Assembly: GCF_003605435.1 (NCBI RefSeq)
Contig: NZ_QXQB01000004.1
Location: 682,001 to 746,000, forward strand
Direction: 5' to 3'
DNA: 64,000 bases
DNA from: Paenibacillus pinisoli
GTDB taxonomy: Bacteria > Bacillota > Bacilli > Paenibacillales > Paenibacillaceae
In this document: in pieces, positions 9,032 to 17,459 of the stretch
Layout of the letters: the number at the start of each line of letters is the position of its first letter
Position numbering within the stretch: the first letter of the stretch is position 1
Program-made: the position numbers and the translations under genes
Notes under the pieces: model-generated
Databases searched by the model: none
What the model saw: the letters and a program-made list of their open reading frames with translations, nothing else
What the model was told of the DNA's origin: nothing

Positions 9032-9236
9032 CGTTCATTTTCGGCAGCAAGAGTCGGTCGGGCGTATTTCCACTTAGGAATGCTGCTTGATCGATTCTTT
9101 TTTTTCGTGTGATATTAGTGCATTCGTTCGTAAGACATGATAAAGTATTTACATATCGGTATGAGTCCATTTTATTCACAAGATGGAGATTGATTCATAC
9201 GCTATTACGACAGATGCTGCAAAGGAGGATCCTGTC

Positions 9237-9851
9237 ATGAAAATCGAGCGACTTAGTCAGGACAGAATACGGATTTTCCTGACGTTCGACGACTTATTGG
9301 AACGTGGGATCCATAAGGATGATATGTGGCGCGAGCCGCCTAAGCTGCATGAGCTGTTCCTTGAGATGATGGAGCAGGCTTATACCGAGCTTGGCTTTGA
9401 CGCCAGCGGTCCGCTCGCAGTTGAAGTGCTGGCAATGCCGGCGCAAGGCATGGTCATTATTGTAACCCGAGGCAAATCCGGTCAGGCGGGGGATGAGCAT
9501 TCGAGAGAAGACGATGATATGGAAGACGATATATATGATATGGAAGTGACGATGGAGCAGACAGATATTGTGATGTATGCATTCCGCGATTTTGAAGACG
9601 TCATATCCGCCGCCAAGCAATTGCGTTCGTCGAAGCTGACGGATAGTGGAAGACTGTATTCCTATAACGACAAGTGGATTCTTGTTCTGGAGCCGAATCA
9701 GGTAGACGCATCGAAACATCAAGCTGTTATCGCGCTGCTTGCGGAATACGGCGAGGCTACATCCGTTGCATATGCCATGCTGGAGGAATACGGCAAGGTC
9801 ATCATGCCGGAGAATGCAGTCAAAGAGATTTGCAATCATTTTCTGTTCTAG
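9237..9851 (+). CDS. mecA: MecA/YpbH-type ClpC adaptor protein
   Basis: This 204-residue protein matches the MecA family: an N-terminal target-binding domain (MKIERLSQDRIRIFLTFDDLLERG), an acidic linker (EDDDMEDDIYDME) and a C-terminal ClpC-binding domain. MecA brings substrates such as ComK to the ClpCP protease. Position next to glutamate dehydrogenase corresponds to B. subtilis ypbH (mecB), so it may be the YpbH ortholog; I cannot tell whether a second mecA exists elsewhere. ATG 9237 has a perfect AAAGGAGG 8 bases upstream. The gene is followed by its own terminator. Confidence 0.9.
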   Translation: MKIERLSQDRIRIFLTFDDLLERGIHKDDMWREPPKLHELFLEMMEQAYTELGFDASGPLAVEVLAMPAQGMVIIVTRGKSGQAGDEHSREDDDMEDDIYDMEVTMEQTDIVMYAFRDFEDVISAAKQLRSSKLTDSGRLYSYNDKWILVLEPNQVDASKHQAVIALLAEYGEATSVAYAMLEEYGKVIMPENAVKEICNHFLF

Positions 9852-9870
9852 TGATTTGTTGCGTCAATAA

Positions 9871-9908
9871 GGAACATCCGAAGGCCATGCCTGATGATGT
9901 TCTTTTTT
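9871..9908 (+). terminator. Terminator of the mecA-type gene
   Basis: The arms GAACATC (9872-9878) and GATGTTC (9896-9902) enclose a second stem AGGC/GCCT and are followed by six T. Confidence 0.85.
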
Positions 9909-9995
9909 CATCTTGCTGCTGGAATCAAAGATCCAACCAGAATACTCAGCGTGTACGGAGTTCATATTAGTTGTAGATAAGGCTAAGGGGACAGG

Positions 9996-11243
9996 ATGGG
10001 TGACATGATGAATGATGTATTGCAAGCTACTCAAATCGTAATCGAACAAGCACTTAGAAGATTGGGTTACGGAGATGACATGGTCGATTTGCTGAAGGAG
10101 CCGATGAGGCTTCTGACGGTTCGCATTCCCGTGCGCATGGACGACGGAACAACCAAGGTATTTACCGGATATCGCGCCCAGCATAATGATGCTGTAGGTC
10201 CTACCAAAGGGGGCGTGCGCTTCCATCCGGGCGTAACGGAGAAAGAAGTGAAGGCGTTGTCGATATGGATGAGCCTCAAGTGCGGCATTGCGGATCTTCC
10301 GTACGGCGGCGGCAAAGGCGGCATCATTTGCGATCCGCGCAAGATGTCCTTTAGAGAGCTGGAGAGGCTTAGCCGAGGCTATGTTAGGGCGATCAGCCAG
10401 CTTGTAGGTCCAACCAAAGATATTCCGGCGCCTGATGTCATGACGAACTCCCAGATCATGGCCTGGATGATGGACGAGTACAGCCGGATCAGGGAATTTG
10501 ATTCTCCGGGCTTCATTACGGGCAAGCCTATCGTGTTGGGAGGCTCCAAGGGACGTGAGACTGCCACAGCCCGCGGAGTCGTGATTATGATCCATGAAGC
10601 GCTTCGTCTGAAGGGAATCGATATCAACGGCGCCAGAATCGTCATTCAAGGCTTCGGCAATGCCGGCAGCTATCTCGCCAAATTTATGCATGAGGCAGGA
10701 GCGCGCGTAATTGGTATTTCGGATGTGAACGGAGCGTTGTATAATGAAGAGGGGCTCGATATTCCGTACTTGCTGGATCGAAGAGATTCCTTCGGCAATG
10801 TGACGAACTTGTTCCCGAATACGATCGGCAATGAACAGCTGCTTGAGCTTGAATGCGATGTGCTCGTTCCGGCTGCGATCGAGAATCAGATTACAGAAGA
10901 GAATGCGGACCGGATCCGCGCTTCTATTATTGTGGAAGCGGCCAATGGCCCGACCACACTGGAAGCGACACGTATTATTACGGACCGGGGCGTGCTGCTC
11001 ATTCCCGATGTACTCGCCAGCGCAGGCGGTGTCATTGTATCCTATTTCGAATGGGTGCAGAACAACCAGGGTTATTACTGGGACGAGAAAGAAATCGACG
11101 AGAAGCTCAGGCTGATGATGATTCGCGGCTTCGAGAACGTATACGACATACATCTGACCCGCAAGATCGATATGCGCCTTGCTGCATACATGGCAGGCGT
11201 CCGCAAGATGGCGGAAGCTGTCAGATTCCGCGGGTGGGTGTAG
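9996..11243 (+). CDS. gudB: NAD(P)-dependent glutamate dehydrogenase (GudB/RocG type)
   Basis: The 415-residue enzyme interconverts glutamate and 2-oxoglutarate plus ammonia. Seen motifs: GPTKGGVRFHP and PYGGGKGG with the substrate and catalytic lysines, then the Rossmann domain (IVIQGFGNAGSYLA). Length and order fit the hexameric bacterial GDH of Firmicutes. The position next to the MecA/YpbH-type gene and before prsW matches gudB (ypcA) of B. subtilis. ATG 9996 has AAGGGG 5 bases upstream; ATG codons 9 and 12 bases later are alternatives. Leucine or phenylalanine dehydrogenases are related but shorter. Confidence 0.9.
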   Translation: MGDMMNDVLQATQIVIEQALRRLGYGDDMVDLLKEPMRLLTVRIPVRMDDGTTKVFTGYRAQHNDAVGPTKGGVRFHPGVTEKEVKALSIWMSLKCGIADLPYGGGKGGIICDPRKMSFRELERLSRGYVRAISQLVGPTKDIPAPDVMTNSQIMAWMMDEYSRIREFDSPGFITGKPIVLGGSKGRETATARGVVIMIHEALRLKGIDINGARIVIQGFGNAGSYLAKFMHEAGARVIGISDVNGALYNEEGLDIPYLLDRRDSFGNVTNLFPNTIGNEQLLELECDVLVPAAIENQITEENADRIRASIIVEAANGPTTLEATRIITDRGVLLIPDVLASAGGVIVSYFEWVQNNQGYYWDEKEIDEKLRLMMIRGFENVYDIHLTRKIDMRLAAYMAGVRKMAEAVRFRGWV

Positions 11244-11258
11244 GAAAGCAGGTCATTC

Positions 11259-11957
11259 ATGCTTTTGTTTTCAGTATTGACCGCAGCGATCGCTCCCGGC
11301 GTATCGCTGCTGACTTATTTATACCTTAGAGACCGCTATGAAGCCGAGCCCATTCATATGGTGCTGCGCATGTTTGTGCTGGGCGTGCTTGTCGTGGTGC
11401 CGATAATGGTCCTTCAGCGCGGCTTCCAGATCTGGCTTGGCGACGGGCCGATTGCGGCAGCTTTTGTCCAGTCGGCCTTCGTCGAAGAATTTCTGAAATG
11501 GTTCGTCCTTTATCATGTCATCTACAATCATACCGAGTTCGATGAGCCTTATGACGGCATCGTCTACGCCGCTTCGATCTCGCTGGGCTTCGCGACGATG
11601 GAGAATGTGCTGTATGCGATCTATACGCCGTCATCCTTCGGCACACAGATTATGCGCGCCCTGCTCCCTGTATCCGGGCATGCGCTGTTCGGCGTTATGA
11701 TGGGTTATTATCTGGGCAAAGCCAAATTCGCGCCCAAGTCCAAGACCAAGCTGTTTCTGGTCATATCCTTGCTGCTTCCGATTATGCTTCATGGCTTGTA
11801 TGACTGGATCATCATTGCGACGAAGCATGACTGGATGTGGTTCATCGTTCCTTTCATGGTGCTGCTATGGATGTGGGGGCTGCACAAGATGAACCGGGCC
11901 AACGCCAGATCTCCGTTCCGATTCGGAAGCGGGCACGAGGATGAGGTTAAACTGTAG
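11259..11957 (+). CDS. prsW: PrsW family intramembrane metalloprotease
   Basis: This is a polytopic membrane protein of 232 residues with the PrsW motifs: VEEFLKW (E76, E77), FATMENVLY, SGHALFG and LHGLYDW, the glutamates and histidines thought to bind zinc. In B. subtilis PrsW makes the first cut in anti-sigma factor RsiW. No RsiW-type gene is adjacent here; a ZAS anti-sigma gene lies at 47 kb. Placement between glutamate dehydrogenase and ypeB matches B. subtilis. Confidence 0.9.
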   Translation: MLLFSVLTAAIAPGVSLLTYLYLRDRYEAEPIHMVLRMFVLGVLVVVPIMVLQRGFQIWLGDGPIAAAFVQSAFVEEFLKWFVLYHVIYNHTEFDEPYDGIVYAASISLGFATMENVLYAIYTPSSFGTQIMRALLPVSGHALFGVMMGYYLGKAKFAPKSKTKLFLVISLLLPIMLHGLYDWIIIATKHDWMWFIVPFMVLLWMWGLHKMNRANARSPFRFGSGHEDEVKL

Positions 11958-12008
11958 CGCATCCGTCTATACTGGTTCGTATAGAGATATGCGATTCAGG
12001 AGGTGCCT

Positions 12009-12167
12009 ATGGAGGAAGCTCGAGTCAAAGTAACCATTCGCTGCAACGTATGCGGCGAGAAGTTCGTGCTTCGGGGCAGACGGGACAAAGGTTCAATCGA
12101 TACAGGCTTCAAGCAGTGCATTTGCAATAATAGCAACGATCTGGACATTGAAGAGCATTCCGTGTAA
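12009..12167 (+). CDS. 52-residue zinc-ribbon-like protein
   Basis: A short gene starts at ATG 12009 behind AGGAGGTG. The 52 residues contain C12-x2-C15 and C37-x-C39, a spacing able to bind one zinc. The RCNVCGEKFVLRGRR segment looks like the first knuckle of a zinc ribbon with a basic stretch after it. It lies 51 bases after prsW, where B. subtilis carries sleB. I do not recognise a named family; a nucleic-acid or protein-binding role is only a guess. Codon use and the strong ribosome site support a real gene. Confidence 0.75.
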   Translation: MEEARVKVTIRCNVCGEKFVLRGRRDKGSIDTGFKQCICNNSNDLDIEEHSV

Positions 12168-12205
12168 GCGAGAGATGCCCGAGCAAAAGAATACAGAATA
12201 TGCAT

Positions 12206-12261
12206 AAAGCTCCTTTCGGCAAACCAAACTAACACCAGGTTTGGCATTAGAAAGGAGCTTT
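12206..12261 (+). promoter_or_regulatory. Hairpin burying the ypeB ribosome-binding site
   Basis: AAAGCTCCTTTC (12206-12217) is perfectly complementary to GAAAGGAGCTTT (12250-12261), which contains the ypeB Shine-Dalgarno AAAGGAG. An inner pair CAAACC/GGTTTG extends the fold. In RNA the ribosome site would be closed. The T run after the stem is only four to five bases, so a terminator role for the upstream genes is possible but weaker. Confidence 0.7.
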
Positions 12262-12264
12262 TGC

Positions 12265-13623
12265 ATGTATCGTAGACTTAGCTCGATTATGTTCCCTATT
12301 GTTGCCGTGCTGTTGATCGGAGCCGTATATTGGGGCTATCAGGAGCACCAGGACAAAAACGCGATTCTGATCAAAGCCGAGAACCAATATCAGAGGGCTT
12401 TCCATGATTTGACCTTCCATGTGGACAAGCTGCATGACCAGCTCGGCAATACGCTTGCGGTGCATTCTGCTTCCACCGGCTCTCACCGCAAAGCGCTTGT
12501 CAACGTTTGGCGGCTGACCAGCCAGGCTCAGAACGAGATCAGCCAGCTGCCGCTCAGTTATTTGCCGTTCACGGAGGCGGAGGACTTCCTATCCCACATA
12601 TCCAATTTTGCCTACAAAACCTCGGTGCGGGACTTGACGAAGCAGCCTCTGTCAGACGGCGAATTCAAGACGCTGCAGACATTGTATGAGAAGTCGGATG
12701 AAATTGCCAAGGATTTGAAGCGGATGCAGCAGGATGTGCTGTCCAACAATTTGCGCTGGATGGATGTGGAGGTCGCGATTGCGTCTGATGCAAAGGACGG
12801 GCACAACACGATTGTGGACGGGCTGCGTTCGGTTGAAGGCAAGGTGGACGGCTATCCCGAGATGGACTGGGGCCCTTCGGTAGCGAGCTTGTATCAGAAA
12901 CGCACAATCAAGCTGCTTAGCGGCAATAAAGTCGGACCGGAGGATATCCAGAAGAAAGCGGCGCAGCTGCTTGGCATTGCGCCAGCCGACATCACTGTAC
13001 AGGAGAACGGCAAGGACACAGAATTTGAATCGTATACGGCGGTCGCATTCCCGGACGATTCGAACCGCAAAGTGCAGATGGACTTCACCTCCCATGGCGG
13101 ACACATCAGCTCGCTGATGAAGACAAGGGAGCTGGGAAGCCAGAAGATCAGCTTCGAGCAGGCGAAAGCTTCGGCTGACCAATTCCTGCAGAAGCATGGC
13201 TTCAAGGATATGAGGGCTGTCACATATGATACCTATCAAAATGCAGGCACCTTCACCTATGTCAGCTCCCAGAACGGCGTCCTGATCTACCCGGATAAGC
13301 TGACTGTGAAAGTGGCACTTGATAATGGAGAGGCCATTGGCTTGCAAGCAAGCGATTATGTATATGAGCATCGGGACCGGGAGCTGCCGAGTCCGATCAT
13401 GACCAAGGAAGAAGCTAAGAAGACGCTCAATCAGGGCCTCAAGGTCACGAATGAGCAGCTGGCGCTCATTGATGGAGAGATGGGCGAAGAAGTGCTCTGT
13501 TATGAATACACGGGCAGCATTAACGGAACAATCTACCGGATCTATATCAATGCGGAGAACGGCATTGAGGAGAAGGTGGAGAAGATGAGCGCAGAGGACC
13601 GTAAAGCAGCGGCTGGAGCATAA
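12265..13623 (+). CDS. ypeB: Germination protein YpeB
   Basis: The 452-residue spore protein has an N-terminal signal anchor (residues 8-25), a long helical region, and C-terminal PepSY-like domains (ISFEQAKASADQFLQKHG; MTKEEAKKTLNQGLKV). YpeB stabilises and controls the cortex-lytic enzyme SleB in spores. ATG 12265 has AAAGGAG 7 bases upstream; a TTG 24 bases earlier has no such site. The sleB gene that usually precedes ypeB is absent here. The ribosome site lies in a strong hairpin, so translation may be conditional. Confidence 0.92.
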   Translation: MYRRLSSIMFPIVAVLLIGAVYWGYQEHQDKNAILIKAENQYQRAFHDLTFHVDKLHDQLGNTLAVHSASTGSHRKALVNVWRLTSQAQNEISQLPLSYLPFTEAEDFLSHISNFAYKTSVRDLTKQPLSDGEFKTLQTLYEKSDEIAKDLKRMQQDVLSNNLRWMDVEVAIASDAKDGHNTIVDGLRSVEGKVDGYPEMDWGPSVASLYQKRTIKLLSGNKVGPEDIQKKAAQLLGIAPADITVQENGKDTEFESYTAVAFPDDSNRKVQMDFTSHGGHISSLMKTRELGSQKISFEQAKASADQFLQKHGFKDMRAVTYDTYQNAGTFTYVSSQNGVLIYPDKLTVKVALDNGEAIGLQASDYVYEHRDRELPSPIMTKEEAKKTLNQGLKVTNEQLALIDGEMGEEVLCYEYTGSINGTIYRIYINAENGIEEKVEKMSAEDRKAAAGA

Positions 13624-13684
13624 TCAGCGCGAAATTCCGCGAAAAATCAATGACAAGATCGATATAGCTCCCCTCCATTCGACA

Positions 13685-13693
13685 TGCTATAAT
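13685..13693 (+). promoter_or_regulatory. Extended -10 promoter of the PilZ gene
   Basis: TGCTATAAT at 13685-13693 is an ideal extended -10 element. It overlaps an ATG at 13692, so that ATG cannot be translated from this promoter, and the start moves to TTG 13722. No clear -35 box is seen, as is common with extended -10 promoters. Confidence 0.65.
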
Positions 13694-13721
13694 GTCAGGT
13701 ATATGGGGGGGAGCTATTTTG

Positions 13722-14372
13722 TTGCCAACAGTTAATCAGATGCTGTATTACCACATCGCTTCTTCTGACGAGGCCGAAGCGGCGATCGAATACCGCTCCA
13801 GAATCGCCGATGAAGAAGAAGGGGCGTTACATATCGAATATCCGCTGCATGAGCAGACGGGCAGGACGAAACGGTTGTTTCTGGGAGATGAGCTGTCGGT
13901 TTATTTCCTGTCCCCGGACGGGGTGAAGCATTATTTCGACTCGCATGTGATCGGATTCAAGGAAGATGCGATCAGGCTAGTCAGGATCGTGAAGCCGGAT
14001 CCGGAGAGAATGACGAAAGTGCAGCGCAGGAGCTTCTTGCGGGTGCCGGCAGAGCTGGAGCTAGCGGTGAAGATGTCCGAGCATGAGAGATTTGTCTGCT
14101 ATACGGACGATGTCGGCGGCGGCGGCATTTCGTTTGTCAGCGACGGCAAATGGGCGCTGCAATCCGGCGGCACGCTGGACTGCTGGCTGCTCGTACCCTA
14201 CAAGAACGGCGTTATCGAGCACGTCTCCTTCCAGGCTGAAATCGTGCGCGTCAATCTGCTGGAGTCCGGCCGCAAGCAGTGCATGATCAAATTCGTCAGC
14301 ATCAGCGACACCGAGCGGGGCAAAATTATCCGTTATTGCTTCGAGAAGCAGCTGGAATACCGAAACCGGTAA
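13722..14372 (+). CDS. motI: PilZ-domain c-di-GMP receptor, flagellar brake type (MotI/YpfA)
   Basis: The 216-residue protein has a YcgR-like N-terminal domain and a C-terminal PilZ domain. The PilZ RxxxR motif is present (RRSFLRVP), but the second motif reads DVGGGG where DxSxxG is usual, so the serine is a glycine. In B. subtilis MotI binds c-di-GMP and stops the flagellar motor. Start TTG 13722 has GGGGGGAG 9 bases upstream and lies downstream of the promoter; an earlier ATG lies inside the -10 box. Position between ypeB and ypfB matches B. subtilis ypfA. Confidence 0.88.
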   Translation: MPTVNQMLYYHIASSDEAEAAIEYRSRIADEEEGALHIEYPLHEQTGRTKRLFLGDELSVYFLSPDGVKHYFDSHVIGFKEDAIRLVRIVKPDPERMTKVQRRSFLRVPAELELAVKMSEHERFVCYTDDVGGGGISFVSDGKWALQSGGTLDCWLLVPYKNGVIEHVSFQAEIVRVNLLESGRKQCMIKFVSISDTERGKIIRYCFEKQLEYRNR

Positions 14373-14441
14373 ATTCATGTAATTCATATGAATAGCTTTA
14401 TGGAAGATTCCGCATGCTATCCCCATAAAGGAGGGGTTGCC

Positions 14442-14636
14442 GTGTTTCGGTTTCTTCTGAAGCGGCGCGACCGGGCTGAGTGGGTCCGGCTATCGGATCA
14501 AATAAACGGCTTTATGGTGAAAGCCGTCATTGCTTTGCTGCTGCTTATTGCGGTCTTCCAGGTTGCCATGCAGAATGATACCGTTAGAGGGATGCTGACA
14601 AGCGCGGATCGGTGGGAAGGGACCCGCCTGAACTAG
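14442..14636 (+). CDS. ypfB: Small membrane protein YpfB
   Basis: This 64-residue protein has a basic N-terminus (FRFLLKRRDRAEW) and one transmembrane helix (KAVIALLLLIAVFQVAM). It matches the small YpfB family by size, shape and position between the PilZ gene and cmk. GTG 14442 is chosen because AAAGGAGG lies 7 bases upstream; an ATG 54 bases earlier is in frame but lacks a ribosome site. Function unknown. Confidence 0.8.
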   Translation: MFRFLLKRRDRAEWVRLSDQINGFMVKAVIALLLLIAVFQVAMQNDTVRGMLTSADRWEGTRLN

Positions 14637-14646
14637 CGCTTGTCTT

Positions 14647-14675
14647 TTGCATCCGGGGCCATAGTGTGGTATAAT
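14647..14675 (+). promoter_or_regulatory. Putative cmk promoter
   Basis: TTGCAT (14647-14652) and TATAAT (14670-14675) are 17 bases apart. The predicted start near 14682 places the next hairpin (14686-14709) at the extreme 5' end of the transcript. Confidence 0.6.
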
Positions 14676-14685
14676 TTTCACGTTC

Positions 14686-14709
14686 GCAGGCAATGCCTGC
14701 TTTTTCTTT
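14686..14709 (+). terminator. Short terminator-like hairpin before cmk
   Basis: GCAGGC-AAT-GCCTGC is followed by TTTTTCTTT. It may end transcripts coming from ypfB. For RNA started at the promoter just upstream it would be the first 20 bases, too early for normal termination, so there it may act as a stabilising 5' stem. Confidence 0.65.
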
Positions 14710-14774
14710 GAAGCGGCAGAGAGCTGCTTTCATGGATAAAGAGGCCGTCTTGATTTAAAGGGGGTTGACTGTAC

Positions 14775-15473
14775 GTGGCATTGCAAGATGGTGACAGCGA
14801 CCGAATCAACATTGCGATCGATGGTCCGGCGGGAGCCGGCAAGAGCACGGTCGCGAGAATGGTCGCAGGTCATTTGGGGTATGTGTACATCGATACCGGC
14901 GCGATGTATCGGGCGGTAACGTTAAGCGCGCAGCGCTTATCGATTGCGGCTGACCAAGACGCCAGGCTTTCGGAGCTGCTCGGCACGCTTCGAATCCGGC
15001 TGGAGCCGGGAGATAACGGACAATCTATCTTTGTCAATGAAGAGGATGTCACGGGATTGATCCGTTCGAGAGAAGTAACCCGTCAGGTGTCCTACTTTGC
15101 CGCAAGCGGTGTCGTGCGAGAGGTGCTTGGCGCCATGCAGCGCGAATTGGCCGCCCAGAGGGGCGTGGTCATGGATGGACGGGATATCGGCACGCATGTG
15201 CTGCCTGATGCGGAACTGAAGATTTTTCTAACGGCATCCGTACAGGAAAGAGCGCTCCGCAGATTCAAGGAGCTGCCATCCGATCAGGGAATTACCCTTG
15301 AGCAGCTCGAGTCGGAGATTGCCGAGAGGGACCGGTTGGACGAGCAGCGGGACATAGCTCCGCTTATTCAAGCGAAAGACGCGATCGAACTTGACAGCAG
15401 TCATATGACTATTGATGAAGTTGTTGCGTCGATCGTGAAATTAAGCCGAACCAAATTGGCGGAGGCGAAGTAA
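14775..15473 (+). CDS. cmk: Cytidylate kinase
   Basis: The 232-residue enzyme phosphorylates CMP and dCMP with ATP. The P-loop GPAGAGKST lies at residues 18-26, followed by the acceptor-binding DTGAMYRAVT and the DGRDIGTHVLPDA motif typical of CMP kinase. The GTG start has a purine-rich AAAGGGGG site about 10 bases upstream. It begins the cmk-plsC-rpsA cluster found in many Bacillales; plsC follows after 3 bases. Confidence 0.95.
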   Translation: MALQDGDSDRINIAIDGPAGAGKSTVARMVAGHLGYVYIDTGAMYRAVTLSAQRLSIAADQDARLSELLGTLRIRLEPGDNGQSIFVNEEDVTGLIRSREVTRQVSYFAASGVVREVLGAMQRELAAQRGVVMDGRDIGTHVLPDAELKIFLTASVQERALRRFKELPSDQGITLEQLESEIAERDRLDEQRDIAPLIQAKDAIELDSSHMTIDEVVASIVKLSRTKLAEAK

Positions 15474-15476
15474 ACT

Positions 15477-16052
15477 ATGTTATACGTCATTTTTAGGTTT
15501 TTGCTTAGAGTGATCTACACGGTGCTGTTCCGCCTGGAAGCCAAAGACTTACATCATATTCCTGCCGACGGGCCGGTCATACTGGCGTCCAATCATATCA
15601 GCAACCTGGATCCGCCTACAATCGGCGTCAAGGTTCCCCGGAAAGTGTATTTTATGGCCAAGGAAGAGTTGTTCAAGGTACCTGTGCTTGGTCCGTTGAT
15701 CCGTTCCTTCGGGGCATTTCCTGTGAAGCGCGGCGGCGTCAGCAAGGATGCGATCAAGTCTGGCATTACGCTGCTTAAGGAAGGCAACGTAATGGGCATA
15801 TTTCCTGAAGGTTCCCGAAGCAATGCCGGCGCGGCCAAGAAAGGCGCGGCCATGATCGCATTGCGAAGCGGCGCAACCATTGTTCCGGTAGCCATCGTCG
15901 GCGGCTATAAGCTCTTCAGAAAGACCAGGGTATGTTATGGCAAGCCTATCATTCTTACTGAAATTATCGATGAATCTTCATCAGATGTTCTGGAGCAAGT
16001 GACTGAAGTGATGATGAGCCGCATTGCGGAGCTGATCAAGGAAAATCAATAA
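15477..16052 (+). CDS. plsC: 1-acyl-sn-glycerol-3-phosphate acyltransferase
   Basis: This 191-residue membrane enzyme adds the second acyl chain to make phosphatidic acid. It has an N-terminal hydrophobic segment, the catalytic NHxxxxD motif (NHISNLD), the PEGSR block (FPEGSRSN) and a VPVAIVG segment. It follows cmk almost directly and precedes rpsA. A second phospholipid-synthesis acyltransferase, plsY, lies at 20.6 kb; the two act in successive steps. Confidence 0.92.
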   Translation: MLYVIFRFLLRVIYTVLFRLEAKDLHHIPADGPVILASNHISNLDPPTIGVKVPRKVYFMAKEELFKVPVLGPLIRSFGAFPVKRGGVSKDAIKSGITLLKEGNVMGIFPEGSRSNAGAAKKGAAMIALRSGATIVPVAIVGGYKLFRKTRVCYGKPIILTEIIDESSSDVLEQVTEVMMSRIAELIKENQ

Positions 16053-16131
16053 CATTGTTTTAAATGCCGCAAAGCGTTAGCGCCGAGCGGGTTTAAATAA
16101 AGTTGGGGTATGAACTGAGGAGGTTATTTCA

Positions 16132-17367
16132 ATGTCAGAAGAAATCAATGTGCAAGAATCCGTCTCGGAGGAAGTTAGCCAAGACGCGCTAGACAATTTC
16201 GTTTCTTTGAAGAAAGGCGACTCCGTAAAAGGTACAATCGTCAAAATCGAAGATAACCAAGCTTACGTAAGCCTTGGATATAAATATGACGGTGTCATTC
16301 CGATTCGCGAGCTGTCCTCTGTACAGCTTGAGAATGCGACGGATGCGGTTCAGGTCGGTCAAGAAGTTGAGCTGAAAGTAGTCAGCATCGACGACAACAA
16401 GGAAAGCCTGGTTCTTTCCAAACGTCTGGTAGACGGCGAGAAAGCATGGGAAGAGCTGCAAGCCCGCTTCGAATCCGGTGAAGTATTCGAAGTTGTTGTA
16501 GCTGACGTTGTAAAAGGCGGCTTGGTCGCAGACGTTGGCGTACGCGGTTTCATCCCTGCGTCCATGGTTGAGCGCCATTTCGTTGAAGATTTCAGCGACT
16601 ACAAAGGCCGCACGCTTCGCGTTAAAGTGAAAGAGCTTGACTTGGAGAACAAAAAAGTGATTCTGTCGGCAAAAGAAGTGCTTGACGCAGAATTCGAACA
16701 AAACAAACAAAAAGTTATGGCTTCCCTGGAAGTCGGCCAAGAGCTTGAAGGTACAGTTCAACGCCTGACTCCGTTCGGCGCTTTCGTTGATATCGGCGGA
16801 ATCGACGGACTGGTTCACGTATCCGAGCTTTCCTGGCAGCATGTTGCGCATCCGAAAGATGTTGTCTCCGAAGGACAATCGGTTCGCGTGAAAGTGCTGA
16901 AGGTTGATCCTGCTGCCGGCAAAATCAGCCTGAGCGTGAAAGCAGCTCAACCAGGTCCTTGGGACACTGCTGCTGGCCAATTCAATGTTGGCGACGTTGT
17001 AACGGGCACAGTTCGCCGCATCGTGACATTCGGCGCGTTCATTGAGATCGCACCAGGCGTAGAGGGATTGGTTCATATCTCCCAAATCGCTCACCGTCAC
17101 ATCGCAACGCCTCACGAAGTGCTGAAGGAAGGTCAAGAAGTTCAAGCGAAGGTTCTGGACTTCAACGCTGCTGAGAAGCGTGTATCCTTGAGCATCAAGG
17201 AAACTGAGGAAGCTCCTGAACAGCCGGCTCCGGCTCCAAGAGCAGAACGCGCGCCACGCGCTCCGAAGATCGAAGAAATCAACAACCCGAACGTAAGCTT
17301 GAACAGCTCCAGCATGAGCTACTCGCTGGGCGAGCGCTTCGGCGACAAGCTAAGCAAATTGAAATAA
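16132..17367 (+). CDS. rpsA: 30S ribosomal protein S1-type protein (four S1 domains)
   Basis: This 411-residue protein has four S1 RNA-binding domains at about residues 24-95, 110-180, 197-265 and 282-352; the third and fourth share the LTPFGAFVDIGGIDGLVHVS pattern. It is the short form seen in Firmicutes (YpfD of B. subtilis), less than the six-domain E. coli S1. GAGGAGG precedes the ATG. A Pro/Ala/Arg-rich linker and a short Ser-rich tail end the protein. It is likely highly expressed, with a strong terminator after it. Confidence 0.93.
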   Translation: MSEEINVQESVSEEVSQDALDNFVSLKKGDSVKGTIVKIEDNQAYVSLGYKYDGVIPIRELSSVQLENATDAVQVGQEVELKVVSIDDNKESLVLSKRLVDGEKAWEELQARFESGEVFEVVVADVVKGGLVADVGVRGFIPASMVERHFVEDFSDYKGRTLRVKVKELDLENKKVILSAKEVLDAEFEQNKQKVMASLEVGQELEGTVQRLTPFGAFVDIGGIDGLVHVSELSWQHVAHPKDVVSEGQSVRVKVLKVDPAAGKISLSVKAAQPGPWDTAAGQFNVGDVVTGTVRRIVTFGAFIEIAPGVEGLVHISQIAHRHIATPHEVLKEGQEVQAKVLDFNAAEKRVSLSIKETEEAPEQPAPAPRAERAPRAPKIEEINNPNVSLNSSSMSYSLGERFGDKLSKLK

Positions 17368-17379
17368 TAGATAGACAAG

Positions 17380-17422
17380 AAGGCTATTCCCTGCGCTGAC
17401 TGCGCGGGAATAGCCTTTTTTT
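17380..17422 (+). terminator. Terminator of rpsA
   Basis: AAGGCTATTCCC and GGGAATAGCCTT pair perfectly around an inner TGCGC/GCGC stem and are followed by seven T. Confidence 0.92.
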
Positions 17423-17459
17423 GTTGGCGCATAATAGGGTTACATGAGGTGATTGCGAA

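Noticed and set aside
9864..11153. 429-codon open frame on the minus strand opposite the glutamate dehydrogenase gene
   Set aside because: The plus-strand protein has clear family motifs; the opposite frame is Arg/His-rich and without domains.
13692..13721. ATG 13692 as start of the PilZ protein
   Set aside because: This ATG overlaps the -10 box; TTG 13722 has a strong ribosome site and follows the promoter.
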